From: Streptococcus himalayensis
Lineage (GTDB): Bacteria; Bacillota; Bacilli; Lactobacillales; Streptococcaceae
DNA length: 64,000 nt
Direction: 5' to 3'
Assembly: GCF_001708305.1 (NCBI RefSeq)
Contig: NZ_CP016953.1
Coordinates: 949,501 to 1,013,500, forward strand
The stretch's first letter is position 1. Each line of letters starts with the position of its first letter. Made by a program: the position numbers and the translations under genes. Of this stretch, positions 29,322 to 38,078 are shown in pieces. The notes below the pieces were generated by a model that saw only the letters and a list, made by a program, of their open reading frames with translations, searched no databases and was not told where the DNA came from.

Positions 29322-29768
29322 ATGTATAGTCAGAATGAAGAAGAATTGATGGAGCTTGGAAATCGGATTGGCCAGCTCTTGCAAGCAGGTGATGTGCTCG
29401 TCTTAACAGGCGACTTAGGAGCAGGGAAAACGACCTTTACAAAGGGAATTGCCCAAGGACTTGAGATAAGTCAAATGATTAAAAGTCCCACCTATACCAT
29501 TGTCCGTGAATATGAGGGACGCCTTCCTCTTTATCATTTGGATGTTTATCGGATTGGAGATGATCCAGATTCGATTGATTTGGATGACTTTCTTTTTGGA
29601 GAAGGCGTGACGGTGATTGAGTGGGGAGAGTTGTTGGGAGATAGTTTACCTGATGAATACTTGCAGATTCAGTTGCTGAAAGAAGGAGAAGGGCGTCGTA
29701 TTTTGGCACAAATCAAGGGGAAACGCCCTCGAAAATTATATGAGGACTGGATAAATGGCGACAGTTGA
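29322..29768 (+). CDS. tsaE: tRNA threonylcarbamoyladenosine biosynthesis ATPase TsaE
   Basis: 148 aa, normal length. With TsaB, TsaC and TsaD it makes the t6A37 modification of ANN-decoding tRNAs. The Walker A GDLGAGKTT (30-38) and the KSPTYTIVREYEG and YHLDVYRI motifs are present. The start at 29322 is used because it matches the family N-terminus MYSxNEEEL; an upstream start at 29262 would add 20 residues and overlap the promoter. The end overlaps the acetyltransferase gene by 14 bases, so it heads a three-gene unit with the LCP gene. Confidence 0.95.
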   Translation: MYSQNEEELMELGNRIGQLLQAGDVLVLTGDLGAGKTTFTKGIAQGLEISQMIKSPTYTIVREYEGRLPLYHLDVYRIGDDPDSIDLDDFLFGEGVTVIEWGELLGDSLPDEYLQIQLLKEGEGRRILAQIKGKRPRKLYEDWINGDS

Positions 29769-30276
29769 CTTGTTGATTCGAGAGGCTGAAGCACTAGATG
29801 CGGCACTTCTTGTTGACTTTTTAAACCAAGTGGGAATGGAGTCTGATTTTATGACGCTGGATGCGACTGGGATTTTGATGACACCAGAGCAGATGGAAGA
29901 GTTTATCCTTCATAAAAGCTCGTCTGACAATCAGCTTTATCTCCTAGCTTTCGTTGATGAGCAGCTTGCAGGAGTGTTGAGTATTACCGCTGATTTTCAC
30001 GACCGCATTCGTCATATTGGGCAGATTTTTATCGTGGTCAGAAAGTCCTATTGGGGACAGGGACTAGGACGGATTTTGCTAGAAGAAGGGATTGCCTGGG
30101 CAGAAGCGTCTGGGGTTATCCGTCGGTTAGAATTAACCGTTCAAGCCCGCAATCATGGAGCGGTTCACTTGTATAAAAGTGTTGGTTTTGAAATTGAAGG
30201 CACTCAAGCGCGTGGTGCTTGCTCATCTGAAGGTGAATTTTTGGATGTGCATGTGATGGGAAAATTGATAGACTGA
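29755..30276 (+). CDS. GNAT-family N-acetyltransferase
   Basis: 173 aa with the acetyl-CoA loop GQGLGRILLEEGIAWA and the downstream VQARNHGAVHLYKSVGFE typical of RimJ/RimL/ribosomal or small-molecule acetyltransferases. The substrate is not known. It lies between tsaE and the LCP gene, overlapping tsaE by 14 bases and preceding the LCP gene by 6, as in other streptococci, so it is part of that operon. Confidence 0.9.
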   Translation: MATVDLLIREAEALDAALLVDFLNQVGMESDFMTLDATGILMTPEQMEEFILHKSSSDNQLYLLAFVDEQLAGVLSITADFHDRIRHIGQIFIVVRKSYWGQGLGRILLEEGIAWAEASGVIRRLELTVQARNHGAVHLYKSVGFEIEGTQARGACSSEGEFLDVHVMGKLID

Positions 30277-30282
30277 GGAACT

Positions 30283-31461
30283 ATGGTTAAAAAAATTCTT
30301 GGAATGCTAGTTAGTGTAGTCTTTGTAACGATTGCAGGGATTGGAGCGTATGGCTATACCATTTACAATCAATCAACGGATACACTGTCAAAAACCTATA
30401 AAAGCTTTGGAGATGAAACAGATGTTATCGCAGCAACAGAACCCTTGACCTTGCTCTTGATGGGGGTAGATACGGGGACAGGTTCGCGCGTGGATCAATG
30501 GGAGGGAAATAGTGACTCGATGCTCCTTGTGACAGTCAATCCCAAGACCAATAAAACGGTGATGATGAGCTTGGAGCGGGATATTCTGACCAAAATTGGT
30601 GGAGATGGGGAAGCCATGGAGGCTAAGTTGAATGCGGCCTATGCTAGTGGTGGGGCTAAATTAGCCATTTCAACCATTCAAGATTTGATGAATATCCATG
30701 TGGATCGCTACATCATGATTAATATGCAGGGTTTGGTTCAGCTAGTTGATGCTGTCGGAGGGATTGATGTGACCAATACCTTTGATTTTCCGATTTCGAT
30801 TGAAGAGCAGGAGCCAGAATACACAGCCACGGTAAATCCAGGAAAGCAACACATCAATGGTGACCAGGCCTTGGTCTATGCTCGGATGCGTTATCAAGAC
30901 CCAGAAGGAGATTACGGTCGGCAAAGACGTCAGCGAGAGGTGATTCAAAAAGTTGTCCGCAAGGTTTTGAGTTTGAACAGTGTGAGTCACTATCAAGCTA
31001 TTTTAAAGGCTGTCAGTGATAACATGCAGACCAACGTTCAATTATCTTCTCGAGCTATTCCCCAATTGCTAGGTTATCAAGATGCGTTCAAGCACATTGA
31101 AACCCATCAATTGAAGGGAGAAGATGCCACTCTTCCAGACGGGGGCTCTTATCAAGTGGTGACTGGAGAGCATCTTTTAGAAATGCAAAATATACTGCGA
31201 GAATCGTTGGGACTAAAAGCTTTGACCTCTCTACAAACAAATGCAGTTCTGTATGAAAGCTTATATGGAGAAGCTGCCAATAGTAGCTCAAGCACGCGAG
31301 AGAGCAGTGAAGGAACTGTGAGCCTTCCTAGCGATTTAGAGCCTAGCCATATAGAAACTGGTGTGTCTGCTACGCTAAATTCTCCAGCTAATCCGCCAGC
31401 GAGCAACACTAACCAAGAAGTTCCAGTGTCTGCCGCTCCTCAATCTCAACCGGCTCCGTAA
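30283..31461 (+). CDS. LytR-CpsA-Psr (LCP) family protein
   Basis: 392 aa. One N-terminal membrane helix (about 5-25), then an extracellular LCP domain with LLLMGVDTGTG, DSMLLVTVNPKTNKTVMMSL, ERDI and the arginine-rich pocket YARMRYQDPEGDYGRQRRQR. LCP enzymes transfer glycopolymers (teichoic acid or capsule/rhamnan) from undecaprenyl phosphate to peptidoglycan. The last 60 residues are a Ser/Pro/Ala-rich tail. In pneumococcus the gene in this tsaE-GNAT context is called lytR. A strong terminator follows. Confidence 0.92.
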   Translation: MVKKILGMLVSVVFVTIAGIGAYGYTIYNQSTDTLSKTYKSFGDETDVIAATEPLTLLLMGVDTGTGSRVDQWEGNSDSMLLVTVNPKTNKTVMMSLERDILTKIGGDGEAMEAKLNAAYASGGAKLAISTIQDLMNIHVDRYIMINMQGLVQLVDAVGGIDVTNTFDFPISIEEQEPEYTATVNPGKQHINGDQALVYARMRYQDPEGDYGRQRRQREVIQKVVRKVLSLNSVSHYQAILKAVSDNMQTNVQLSSRAIPQLLGYQDAFKHIETHQLKGEDATLPDGGSYQVVTGEHLLEMQNILRESLGLKALTSLQTNAVLYESLYGEAANSSSSTRESSEGTVSLPSDLEPSHIETGVSATLNSPANPPASNTNQEVPVSAAPQSQPAP

Positions 31462-31499
31462 GAAGAGATTGGGTAAAAAGATACAGATCGTTCACATCC

Positions 31500-31548
31500 A
31501 AAAACGCATGCAAACAGGGTTTTGAAGAACTTGTTTGCATGCGTTTTT
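31500..31548 (+). terminator. Terminator after the LCP gene
   Basis: A perfect 16-bp stem AAAAACGCATGCAAAC (31500-31515) / GTTTGCATGCGTTTTT (31533-31548), ending in a T run; it could also terminate the opposing minus-strand transcript. Confidence 0.92.
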
Positions 31549-31578
31549 CTTATTTGAAGAATGTTTATTTGACCTCTG

Positions 31579-31881
31579 TTACAGGTTTTCATCAGTTGGT
31601 TTGTTTTTCTGCCAAATGGCTGTTATTTCCTGAGTTCTTGCCTTTAATTCCTGATCAAATTTTTGGAATTGATATTTCAAATCAGAAGAAAGGTCTAACA
31701 GATGGTCTTTTTCAGCTTGGATAATAGCGAGATTATCTTGGATGCGCTGGCTGCTTTCTTTTACGTTTTTGACTTGGCTTTTGGTTTCCGTAACATGGGT
31801 GCGGAGTTGATCTTTATTTTTAAATGCAGCATAACTAGCGGCAGCTGCTCCGAAAAATAAAAAGATGTGACTAGCTTTCAT
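31579..31881 (-). CDS. Small membrane-anchored coiled-coil protein (unknown function)
   Basis: 100 aa: a short N-terminal hydrophobic segment (IFLFFGAAAASYAAF) followed by a charged helical region with heptad-like spacing (residues 25-90), predicting a coiled coil. It resembles small YtxH-type or DUF proteins found beside the HIT gene in streptococci, but I do not know a function. RBS AAGGAGAA precedes the ATG. Ten bases separate it from the HIT gene, so it is the second gene of that minus-strand unit. Confidence 0.75.
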   Translation of the reverse strand: MKASHIFLFFGAAAASYAAFKNKDQLRTHVTETKSQVKNVKESSQRIQDNLAIIQAEKDHLLDLSSDLKYQFQKFDQELKARTQEITAIWQKNKPTDENL

Positions 31882-31890
31882 AGGTTCTCC

Positions 31891-32301
31891 TTAGGCTTGA
31901 CGAATCTGGCTGGCAAGTTCATTTAGAGCAGTGAAGTCTGGTTCGTGGGTAGTGAAATCAATTTTCAAGCCATCCTCGTTTCCGTAGCGGGGTGCAAGAT
32001 GGACATGGGTATGAAAAACGGTCTGTCCAGCGACTTCTTCACTATTTGCAATGATATTCATGCCAATGGCACCGGTTGCTTTCATGATTTTACGAGCAAG
32101 ATCTGGAACTCGGGCAAATAATCGGCTACTGTCTTCACCTGTCATATCAAGAAGATTGCGGGCATGCTGTTTAGGGACAATCAAGGTATGGCCCGCTGTG
32201 ACTTGCGAAATATCAAGGAAAGCGAGGACCTCACTGTCTTCGTAGACTTTGCAAGATGGGATTTCTCCAGCAATAATCTTACAAAAGATACAATCTGTCA
32301 T
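31891..32301 (-). CDS. HIT-family nucleotide-binding hydrolase
   Basis: 136 aa with a zinc-binding CIFCKI start and the histidine triad HTHVHLAP near 96-103. Such proteins hydrolyse AMP-amidates (Hint) or dinucleoside polyphosphates. The ATG at 32301 follows AGAGGTG by 5 bases; the GTG at 32310 is part of that ribosome site. It is divergent from the ecsAB transporter, as in Bacillus, where the equivalent gene is hit. Confidence 0.93.
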   Translation of the reverse strand: MTDCIFCKIIAGEIPSCKVYEDSEVLAFLDISQVTAGHTLIVPKQHARNLLDMTGEDSSRLFARVPDLARKIMKATGAIGMNIIANSEEVAGQTVFHTHVHLAPRYGNEDGLKIDFTTHEPDFTALNELASQIRQA

Positions 32302-32324
32302 AAAAATCACCTCTATTTTTCTAG

Positions 32325-32360
32325 AATTTTGGTATAATGTTCTTATATTATACCAGAATT
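32325..32360. promoter_or_regulatory. Face-to-face promoters in a palindrome between hit and ecsA
   Basis: AATTTTGGTATAAT (32325-32338) and ATTATACCAGAATT (32347-32360) form an inverted repeat (13 of 14). Each half is an extended -10 (TGG-TATAAT) for one direction. The predicted starts, about 32345 (+) and 32340 (-), cross, so polymerase on one would block the other. Confidence 0.6.
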
Positions 32361-32370
32361 TGGAGAAAAT

Positions 32371-33103
32371 ATGTTAGAAATAAACAATCTTACGGGAGGC
32401 TATATCCATATCCCGGTGCTGAAAAATGTCAGTTTTCAGGTTGAAAATGGTCAGTTGGTAGGATTGATTGGCCTAAATGGTGCTGGGAAATCCACAACCA
32501 TCAATGAAATTATCGGTCTTTTGCAGCCCTACCAAGGCGAGATTGCCATTGATGGCTTGACCTTGCAGAGCGATGCTACGGCTTACCGAAGAAAAATTGG
32601 GTTCATTCCCGAAACTCCTAGTCTGTATGAGGAATTGACGCTGCGTGAGCACATTGAAACCGTGGCAATGGCCTATGATATTGACCAAGTAGTAGCTTTT
32701 AAACGGGTAGGGAAGCTACTCGATCTCTTTCGCTTGACAGACAAGCTTGATTGGTTTCCGGTGCATTTTTCAAAAGGGATGAAGCAGAAGGTGATGATTA
32801 TTTGTGCCTTTGTGGTTGATCCAAGTCTCTTTATCGTCGATGAGCCTTTTTTTGGGACTGGATCCTTTAGCGATTTCGGACTTGATTCATCTGTTAGAGG
32901 AGGAAAAAAAGAAAGGCAAGTCCATTTTAATGAGCACGCATGTCTTGGATTCAGCTGAGAAGATGTGCGATTCTTTTGTGATTTTGCATAAGGGTGAGGT
33001 TCGGGCAAAGGGAAATTTAGCAGAATTGCAAGAAACGTTTGCGATGCCCCATGCTAGTCTCAATGACATCTACCTAGCTCTGACAAAAGAGGAGGACAGA
33101 TGA
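32371..33103 (+). pseudogene. ecsA: ABC transporter ATP-binding protein EcsA, frameshifted
   Basis: The N-terminal part (to about residue 160) has Walker A GLNGAGKST (34-42), signature FSKGMKQ and Walker B LFIVDEP. Right after DEP a run of seven T (32847-32853) shifts the frame; the expected continuation FLGLDPLAISDLIHLL, with STHVLDSAEKM, is in the +1 frame and runs to 33103. Removing one T restores a full-length protein of about 243 aa. As given, translation ends at 32958 without the D-loop and switch His. This may be a real mutation, phase variation, slippage, or a sequencing error in the homopolymer. EcsA energises EcsB, which influences secretion and membrane proteolysis. Confidence 0.85.
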
Positions 33104-34149
33104 TAGAAGTGTTGCAAAAGCGTCGCAGGGATTTTTGGGAACAGTGTCTCAAATACCTACGATATGTACTCAATGATCATTTTGTTTTGTTTTTGCTGGT
33201 ATTTCTTGGTTTTTTAGCCTTGCAATATCGGGCTTTGTTGCAGGAAGTCGAGAAGCATGTAGGCTTGGTTTTACTGGGCGTGGGACTTTTTTCAATCCTT
33301 CTTTTGCCGATGGGCTCCATAGCGACCTATATCGAGAGGGCAGATAAGCACTTTCTTCTAGCCAAAGAAGAGGAGCTAAAGAGCTGGGTTAAAGCGACCA
33401 GCCGTCGTTCGTATCTAGTGTGGGCAACCTTTCAAAGTATTGGTTCACTCTTGCTTTTTCCCATCTTTTTAGCCTTGAAATGGCCTGTACTAGGATTTAT
33501 CGGTTATCTTTTCTTGATCTTGCTTGGGAAATACTTGCTTTTTCAAAAGAAGGAAGCTCGATTGCTGACGGAGACGGGACTTGCTTGGGAACTTGCTATT
33601 GCCCATGAAGAGGCACGAAAACAGAGAATTCTTCGCTTTTTTGCCCTCTTTACGAACGTCAAGGGGCTATCGACCAGCGTTAAACGTCGCAAGTACTTGG
33701 ACCTCTTTTTGACTTGGCTACCTAAAAAGAAAAGTCATACTTGGGAAAATCTCTATCTGCGTTCTTATTTGCGGAATGGAGAATTGTTTGGCTTGACAAT
33801 TCGCCTGCTCTTGTTATCTGTGGTGGTTTTGGGGAGTGTCTCCCAGGGATTTATTGCAGCGATTATGGCCTTGCTGTTCCAGTATTTACTGTTGTTTCAA
33901 CTAACAGCTCTGTACCAAGCCTATGATTATCAGTATTTGACACGGCTATTTCCTTTGGAGCAAACAGATAAGGTAAGAGGAGCAAGGAATTTAATTCAGA
34001 CGATTGGTGCTGCAAGTCTTTTCATCGAGCTAATCGTTGGCATGATTTTTTTGGAGCAAAAAGAAAGTCTCTTACTCTTATTAGGCGGGACACTTGTCTT
34101 GCAGCTTTTTCACCTACCTTATCGCCTAAAGCGATTGGTTGACGAATAG
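33100..34149 (+). CDS. ecsB: ABC transporter permease EcsB
   Basis: 349 aa with about 8 hydrophobic segments arranged in N- and C-terminal groups, as in EcsB. The start overlaps the ecsA stop (ATGA), so translation depends on ribosomes that finish ecsA; the frameshift upstream could therefore lower its expression. Ecs in Bacillus is linked to RasP intramembrane protease function, secretion and competence; the transported substrate is unresolved. Confidence 0.85.
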   Translation: MIEVLQKRRRDFWEQCLKYLRYVLNDHFVLFLLVFLGFLALQYRALLQEVEKHVGLVLLGVGLFSILLLPMGSIATYIERADKHFLLAKEEELKSWVKATSRRSYLVWATFQSIGSLLLFPIFLALKWPVLGFIGYLFLILLGKYLLFQKKEARLLTETGLAWELAIAHEEARKQRILRFFALFTNVKGLSTSVKRRKYLDLFLTWLPKKKSHTWENLYLRSYLRNGELFGLTIRLLLLSVVVLGSVSQGFIAAIMALLFQYLLLFQLTALYQAYDYQYLTRLFPLEQTDKVRGARNLIQTIGAASLFIELIVGMIFLEQKESLLLLLGGTLVLQLFHLPYRLKRLVDE

Positions 34150-34196
34150 GCCTAAAATTAGTAAAATAGATAGGAAACATTGTAACGGAGGGAAAG

Positions 34197-34991
34197 ATGG
34201 ACTTGATTGATAATGAGCTATCCCTAACGCCGATTGCTGGGAAAAGTGGAAAAGCCTTTATGGGAAATTATCCAGACGGGAAGCGCATTTTCGTCAAGAT
34301 GAATACCACCCCCATCCTAGCAGGTCTGGCAAGAGAACAAATCGCTCCGCAGCTATTGTGGAGCCGTCGCTTATCAGATGGCAATATGATGAGTGGTCAA
34401 GAATGGCTGTCTGGGAAAATCCTGACACCAAATGATATGAATAAAAAGCAAATCGTAACGATTTTGACCCGCCTTCACCGCTCCCGTCCCTTGATGACGC
34501 AGTTGAGTCGCTTGGGCTATCGGGTGGAATCTCCAGCTGAGCTGGTTGAAGCTTGGTTAAATCGTGTGCCAGTTGCCTTAAAGCGCAATGAATACCTCTA
34601 TTCGATTATCAAGGAATTGCGGGTAACGCTGCCTAGTTTTCGGGAGGATTATGCGACAATTGTCCATGGAGATGTCCGTCATAGCAATTGGATTGAAACA
34701 GATAGTGGAATGATGTATCTGGTAGACTGGGATTCTGTACGCTTGACCGATCGGATGTTTGATGTTGCCCATATCTTGAGCCATTATATTCCAGATACAC
34801 GCTGGAAGGAATGGTTGACTTTTTATGGCTACAAGTACAATCCAACGGTCTTAAAGAAATTATATTGGTTTGCCCAGTACAATTATCTATGCCAGATTGC
34901 GAATTATTTTGCCAATAATGATTTAGAAAATGTGAATCGGGAGATTTATGCCTTGCGCAACTTCCGTGCCAAATATGGAAAGGTATTATGA
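34197..34991 (+). CDS. ccrZ: Cell cycle regulator CcrZ, choline-kinase-like phosphotransferase
   Basis: 264 aa. Aminoglycoside/choline-kinase fold with catalytic HGDVRHSNW and the metal-binding LVDWDSV motif. In pneumococcus the protein encoded immediately upstream of trmB is CcrZ, which links Z-ring formation to DnaA-driven replication; the same order is found here. It may phosphorylate a sugar or ribose substrate. The stop overlaps trmB by 4 bases (ATGA). RBS GGAGGG. Confidence 0.92.
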   Translation: MDLIDNELSLTPIAGKSGKAFMGNYPDGKRIFVKMNTTPILAGLAREQIAPQLLWSRRLSDGNMMSGQEWLSGKILTPNDMNKKQIVTILTRLHRSRPLMTQLSRLGYRVESPAELVEAWLNRVPVALKRNEYLYSIIKELRVTLPSFREDYATIVHGDVRHSNWIETDSGMMYLVDWDSVRLTDRMFDVAHILSHYIPDTRWKEWLTFYGYKYNPTVLKKLYWFAQYNYLCQIANYFANNDLENVNREIYALRNFRAKYGKVL

Positions 34992-35623
34992 GAGTCAGAA
35001 ATCGAAAAGGGGCGACCGAATTACTAGAAAACAACCCCCAGTATGTAGTCTTAAATCCGGCGGATGCCAAGGGAAAATGGCAGGATATTTTTGGAAATGA
35101 TCACCCCATCCACGTCGAAGTAGGAAGCGGAAAAGGGGCCTTTATCACAGGTATGGCTCGGCAAAATCCTGAGATTAACTACATCGGAATTGACATTCAG
35201 AAATCGGTATTAAGCTATGCCTTGGATAAGGTCTTGGCAACGGACGCTCCAAATATTAAACTGCTCTGGGTGGACGGCTCTGACCTGACCAATTATTTTG
35301 AAAAAGCTGAGATTGACCGTCTATATCTGAACTTTTCGGACCCATGGCCTAAAAAACGCCATGAGAAACGCCGCTTGACCTATAAGAGTTTTCTAGATAC
35401 CTATAAGGAAATCCTTCCAGAAAAAGGGGAAATTCATTTTAAGACAGACAACCGTGGGCTCTTTGAGTATAGTCTAGTCAGTTTTTCCCAGTACGGCATG
35501 AGGTTAAAGGGTGTTTGGCTAGATTTACATGCGAGCGACATGGAAGGCAATGTCATGACCGAGTATGAAAAGAAATTCTCCAACAAAGGCCAAGTCATCT
35601 ACCGCGTAGAAGCAGAATTTTAA
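34988..35623 (+). CDS. trmB: tRNA (guanine-N7-)-methyltransferase
   Basis: 211 aa. It methylates G46 in tRNA variable loops using SAM. The SAM-binding motif [10 protein letters not shown] and the family motifs [16 protein letters not shown] and FKTDN are present. Translation is coupled to ccrZ by an ATGA overlap. Normal length. Confidence 0.96.
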   Translation: MRVRNRKGATELLENNPQYVVLNPADAKGKWQDIFGNDHPIHVEVGSGKGAFITGMARQNPEINYIGIDIQKSVLSYALDKVLATDAPNIKLLWVDGSDLTNYFEKAEIDRLYLNFSDPWPKKRHEKRRLTYKSFLDTYKEILPEKGEIHFKTDNRGLFEYSLVSFSQYGMRLKGVWLDLHASDMEGNVMTEYEKKFSNKGQVIYRVEAEF

Positions 35624-35701
35624 ACAACAAAGAATTTGATACAAGAATATCTAAATGTTTAAGAAAAGTTTTGAGTGCTGGTAGTAAAAAACACCTATTC
35701 C

Positions 35702-35730
35702 TTGCATGTTGTGAAAAAAAGTGCTATACT
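35702..35730 (+). promoter_or_regulatory. Promoter of the rimP-nusA-infB operon
   Basis: -35 TTGCAT (35702-35707), 17-bp spacer, -10 TATACT (35725-35730). Confidence 0.75.
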
Positions 35731-35752
35731 GTTTTCAGTGAATAAAGAAAGT

Positions 35753-35776
35753 GGGGCGAAGAAGAATCTTCGCCTC
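35753..35776 (+). promoter_or_regulatory. Leader hairpin ahead of rimP
   Basis: GGGGCGAAGA (35753-35762) pairs with TCTTCGCCTC (35767-35776), 10 bp around an AGAA loop. No T tract follows, so it is more likely an RNA-stabilising or regulatory hairpin than a terminator. NusA or ribosome-linked control of the operon is an inference only. Confidence 0.6.
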
Positions 35777-35802
35777 TTATATCTGTAAGGAGGTGTAGTC
35801 TT

Positions 35803-36273
35803 ATCGCAACGATTGTAGAATTAGTGAGAGAAGTCATTGAGCCTACGATTCAAACTCCCTTTGAATTAGTGGATATTGAATACGGTAAGCTTGGTGGAGA
35901 TATGGTCTTGAGTATTTTTGTGGATAAGCCAGGAGGAATTAGTCTGAATGATACGGCAGATCTGACAGAAGTTATCAGCCCATTGCTAGACACGATTCAG
36001 CCTGATCCATTCCCAGAGCAATACTTTTTGGAAGTGACGAGTCCTGGGCTGGAGAGACCCTTAAAAACCAAGGAACAGATGCTCGGAGCTATTGGAAAGT
36101 ATATTCATGTTGGTCTGTATCAAGCGATTGATAAGCAAAAAGTTTTTGAAGGAACCTTGCTAGCTTTTGAGGATGACGTCCTTCAGGTAGAGTACATGGA
36201 TAAAACTCGGAAAAAAGAAGTTGCCATTCCTTATAATCTTGTTTCAAAGGCAAGATTAGCCGTAAAAATTTAA
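35803..36273 (+). CDS. rimP: Ribosome maturation factor RimP
   Basis: About 156 aa from a probable ATC start at 35803. RimP helps 30S subunit assembly. Family phrases [32 protein letters not shown] and MDKTRKK are all present. The strong ribosome site AAGGAGGTG (35787-35795) lies 7 bases before ATC35803, which yields (M)[13 protein letters not shown], including the conserved N-terminal helix. The only standard in-frame start is GTG35824, which has no ribosome site and would drop seven conserved residues. First gene of the nusA-infB operon. Confidence 0.9.
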   Translation: MATIVELVREVIEPTIQTPFELVDIEYGKLGGDMVLSIFVDKPGGISLNDTADLTEVISPLLDTIQPDPFPEQYFLEVTSPGLERPLKTKEQMLGAIGKYIHVGLYQAIDKQKVFEGTLLAFEDDVLQVEYMDKTRKKEVAIPYNLVSKARLAVKI

Positions 36274-36313
36274 GACAGAAAGGATTGCTTTTGGAGACAA
36301 AAGCGAGAAAATT

Positions 36314-37456
36314 ATGAGCAAAGAAATGCTAGATGCTTTTCGCATCTTAGAAGAAGACAAGGGAATCAAAAAAGAAGATATCATTGACGCCGTCATTGAA
36401 TCTCTTCGTTCTGCCTATCGACGTCGCTATGGTCAAGCAGACAGCGCGGCTATTGAATTCAACGAAAAGACAGGCGATTTTCGGGTCTTTACCGTTCGAG
36501 AAGTTGTTGACGAAGTATTTGATAGTCGTTTAGAGATTAGTCTAAAAGATGCCCTTGCGATCAACACTGCCTATGAATTGGGGGATAAGATTAAATTCGA
36601 AGAAGCGCCAGCTGAATTTGGTCGTGTTGCTGCCCAGTCGGCAAAGCAAACCATTATGGAAAAGATGAGAAAGCAAACGCGGGCCATTACCTACAATACT
36701 TATAAGGAACACGAAAGTGAAATTATGAGTGGAACGGTTGAACGTTTCGATAACAAATTTATCTATGTCAATCTTGGAAGCATTGAAGCCCAGCTATCTA
36801 AGCAGGATCAAATTCCTGGAGAAATCTTCCAATCCCATGACCGTATCGAAGTTTATGTCTATAAAGTAGAGGATAATCCGCGTGGGGTTAGCGTCTTTGT
36901 CAGCCGTAGTCATCCAGAGATGATCAAGCGTCTGATGGAGCAGGAAATTCCTGAAGTTTATGACGGTACCGTGGAGATCATGAGCGTGGCTCGTGAAGCA
37001 GGGGATCGGACAAAGGTAGCGGTTCGCAGCCACAACCCTAATGTTGATGCCATCGGGACTATTGTTGGTCGTGGTGGAGCGAATATTAAGAAAATTACAA
37101 GTAAATTCCATCCGACACGGTATGATGCCAAGCTAGACCGCATGGTTCCAGTTGAGGAAAATATCGATGTCATTGAATGGATGCCAGATGAAGCAGAATT
37201 CATCTACAACGCAATTGCGCCAGCTGAGGTTGATCAGGTTATCTTTGATGAACAAGATAGCAAACGAGCTCTTGTGGTGGTTCCAGACAATAAATTGTCT
37301 CTTGCGATTGGTCGTCGTGGTCAAAACGTTCGCCTAGCAGCCCACTTGACAGGCTTCCGTATCGACATCAAGTCAGCGAGTGAGTTTGAAGCAATGGAAC
37401 AAGCAGCCGAAAATCAAGAAGTAGAAGAGTTGGCAGAAAGCGACAGCGCAGAATAA
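36314..37456 (+). CDS. nusA: Transcription termination/antitermination factor NusA
   Basis: 380 aa, the short Gram-positive form without the acidic repeats. An N-terminal polymerase-binding domain (1-125), an S1 domain (about 135-200, GTVERFDNKFIYVNLG) and KH domains (GTIVGRGGANIKKI, SLAIGRRGQNVRLAA) are recognisable. It regulates pausing, termination and rRNA antitermination. It lies 40 bases after rimP and 17 before rnpM. Confidence 0.97.
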   Translation: MSKEMLDAFRILEEDKGIKKEDIIDAVIESLRSAYRRRYGQADSAAIEFNEKTGDFRVFTVREVVDEVFDSRLEISLKDALAINTAYELGDKIKFEEAPAEFGRVAAQSAKQTIMEKMRKQTRAITYNTYKEHESEIMSGTVERFDNKFIYVNLGSIEAQLSKQDQIPGEIFQSHDRIEVYVYKVEDNPRGVSVFVSRSHPEMIKRLMEQEIPEVYDGTVEIMSVAREAGDRTKVAVRSHNPNVDAIGTIVGRGGANIKKITSKFHPTRYDAKLDRMVPVEENIDVIEWMPDEAEFIYNAIAPAEVDQVIFDEQDSKRALVVVPDNKLSLAIGRRGQNVRLAAHLTGFRIDIKSASEFEAMEQAAENQEVEELAESDSAE

Positions 37457-37473
37457 GCCAAAAGAGGGAACAA

Positions 37474-37770
37474 ATGGTTAAAACAAGAAAAATCCCTTTA
37501 CGAAAATCAGTTGTCTCAAACGAAGTCATTGATAAGCGCGATTTACTGCGGATTGTGAAAAATAAAGAAGGTCAAATCTTTATTGACCCCACAGGGAAGG
37601 CAAATGGCAGAGGAGCTTACATCAAGCTAGATAATGAAGAAGCCCTTTTAGCCAAGAAGAAAAAGGTGTTTAACCGTAGTTTTAGCATGGAAATCGATGA
37701 GAGTTTCTATGATGAATTGATTGCCTATGTGGATCATAAGGTGAAAAGAAGAGAGTTAGGTCTTGAATAA
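37474..37770 (+). CDS. rnpM: RNase P modulator RnpM (YlxR, DUF448)
   Basis: 98 aa starting KTRKIPLRKSVVSNEVIDKR, then GRGAYIKLDNEEALLAKKKK, the YlxR signature. The protein binds RNA, and in Bacillus it has been reported to bind RNase P RNA. Conserved third position in the nusA operon; overlaps the next gene by 8 bases. Confidence 0.92.
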   Translation: MVKTRKIPLRKSVVSNEVIDKRDLLRIVKNKEGQIFIDPTGKANGRGAYIKLDNEEALLAKKKKVFNRSFSMEIDESFYDELIAYVDHKVKRRELGLE

Positions 37771-38062
37771 ACAACGAGTAGCCAATCTCTTGGGTCTAGC
37801 CCAGCGAGCAGGTCGTATCATTTCAGGGGAAGAATTGGTCGTAAAGGCCATTCAAGAAGGCAAGGCCAAACTTGTCTTTTTAGCCCAGGATGCTGCTCCA
37901 AATTTGACCAAGAAGATAACTGATAAAAGTCGAACCTACGAAGTAGAAGTATTTACCGTGTTTTCAACACTGGATTTAAGCTCTGCGATTGGAAAGCCTA
38001 GAAAGGTGTTGGCCGTCACAGATGCTGGATTTTCAAAGAAAATGAGGTCTCTTATGGAATAG
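37763..38062 (+). CDS. L7Ae-family RNA-binding protein YlxQ
   Basis: 99 aa with the L7Ae/L30e pattern [20 protein letters not shown] and [15 protein letters not shown]. It is expected to bind kink-turn RNA; the cellular target is not settled. The start is a TTG at 37763 overlapping the rnpM stop region (8 bases), with AGAGAGTTAGG upstream, so it depends on coupling. Confidence 0.92.
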   Translation: MNKQRVANLLGLAQRAGRIISGEELVVKAIQEGKAKLVFLAQDAAPNLTKKITDKSRTYEVEVFTVFSTLDLSSAIGKPRKVLAVTDAGFSKKMRSLME

Positions 38063-38078
38063 AAGAGGAGGACAAGAT

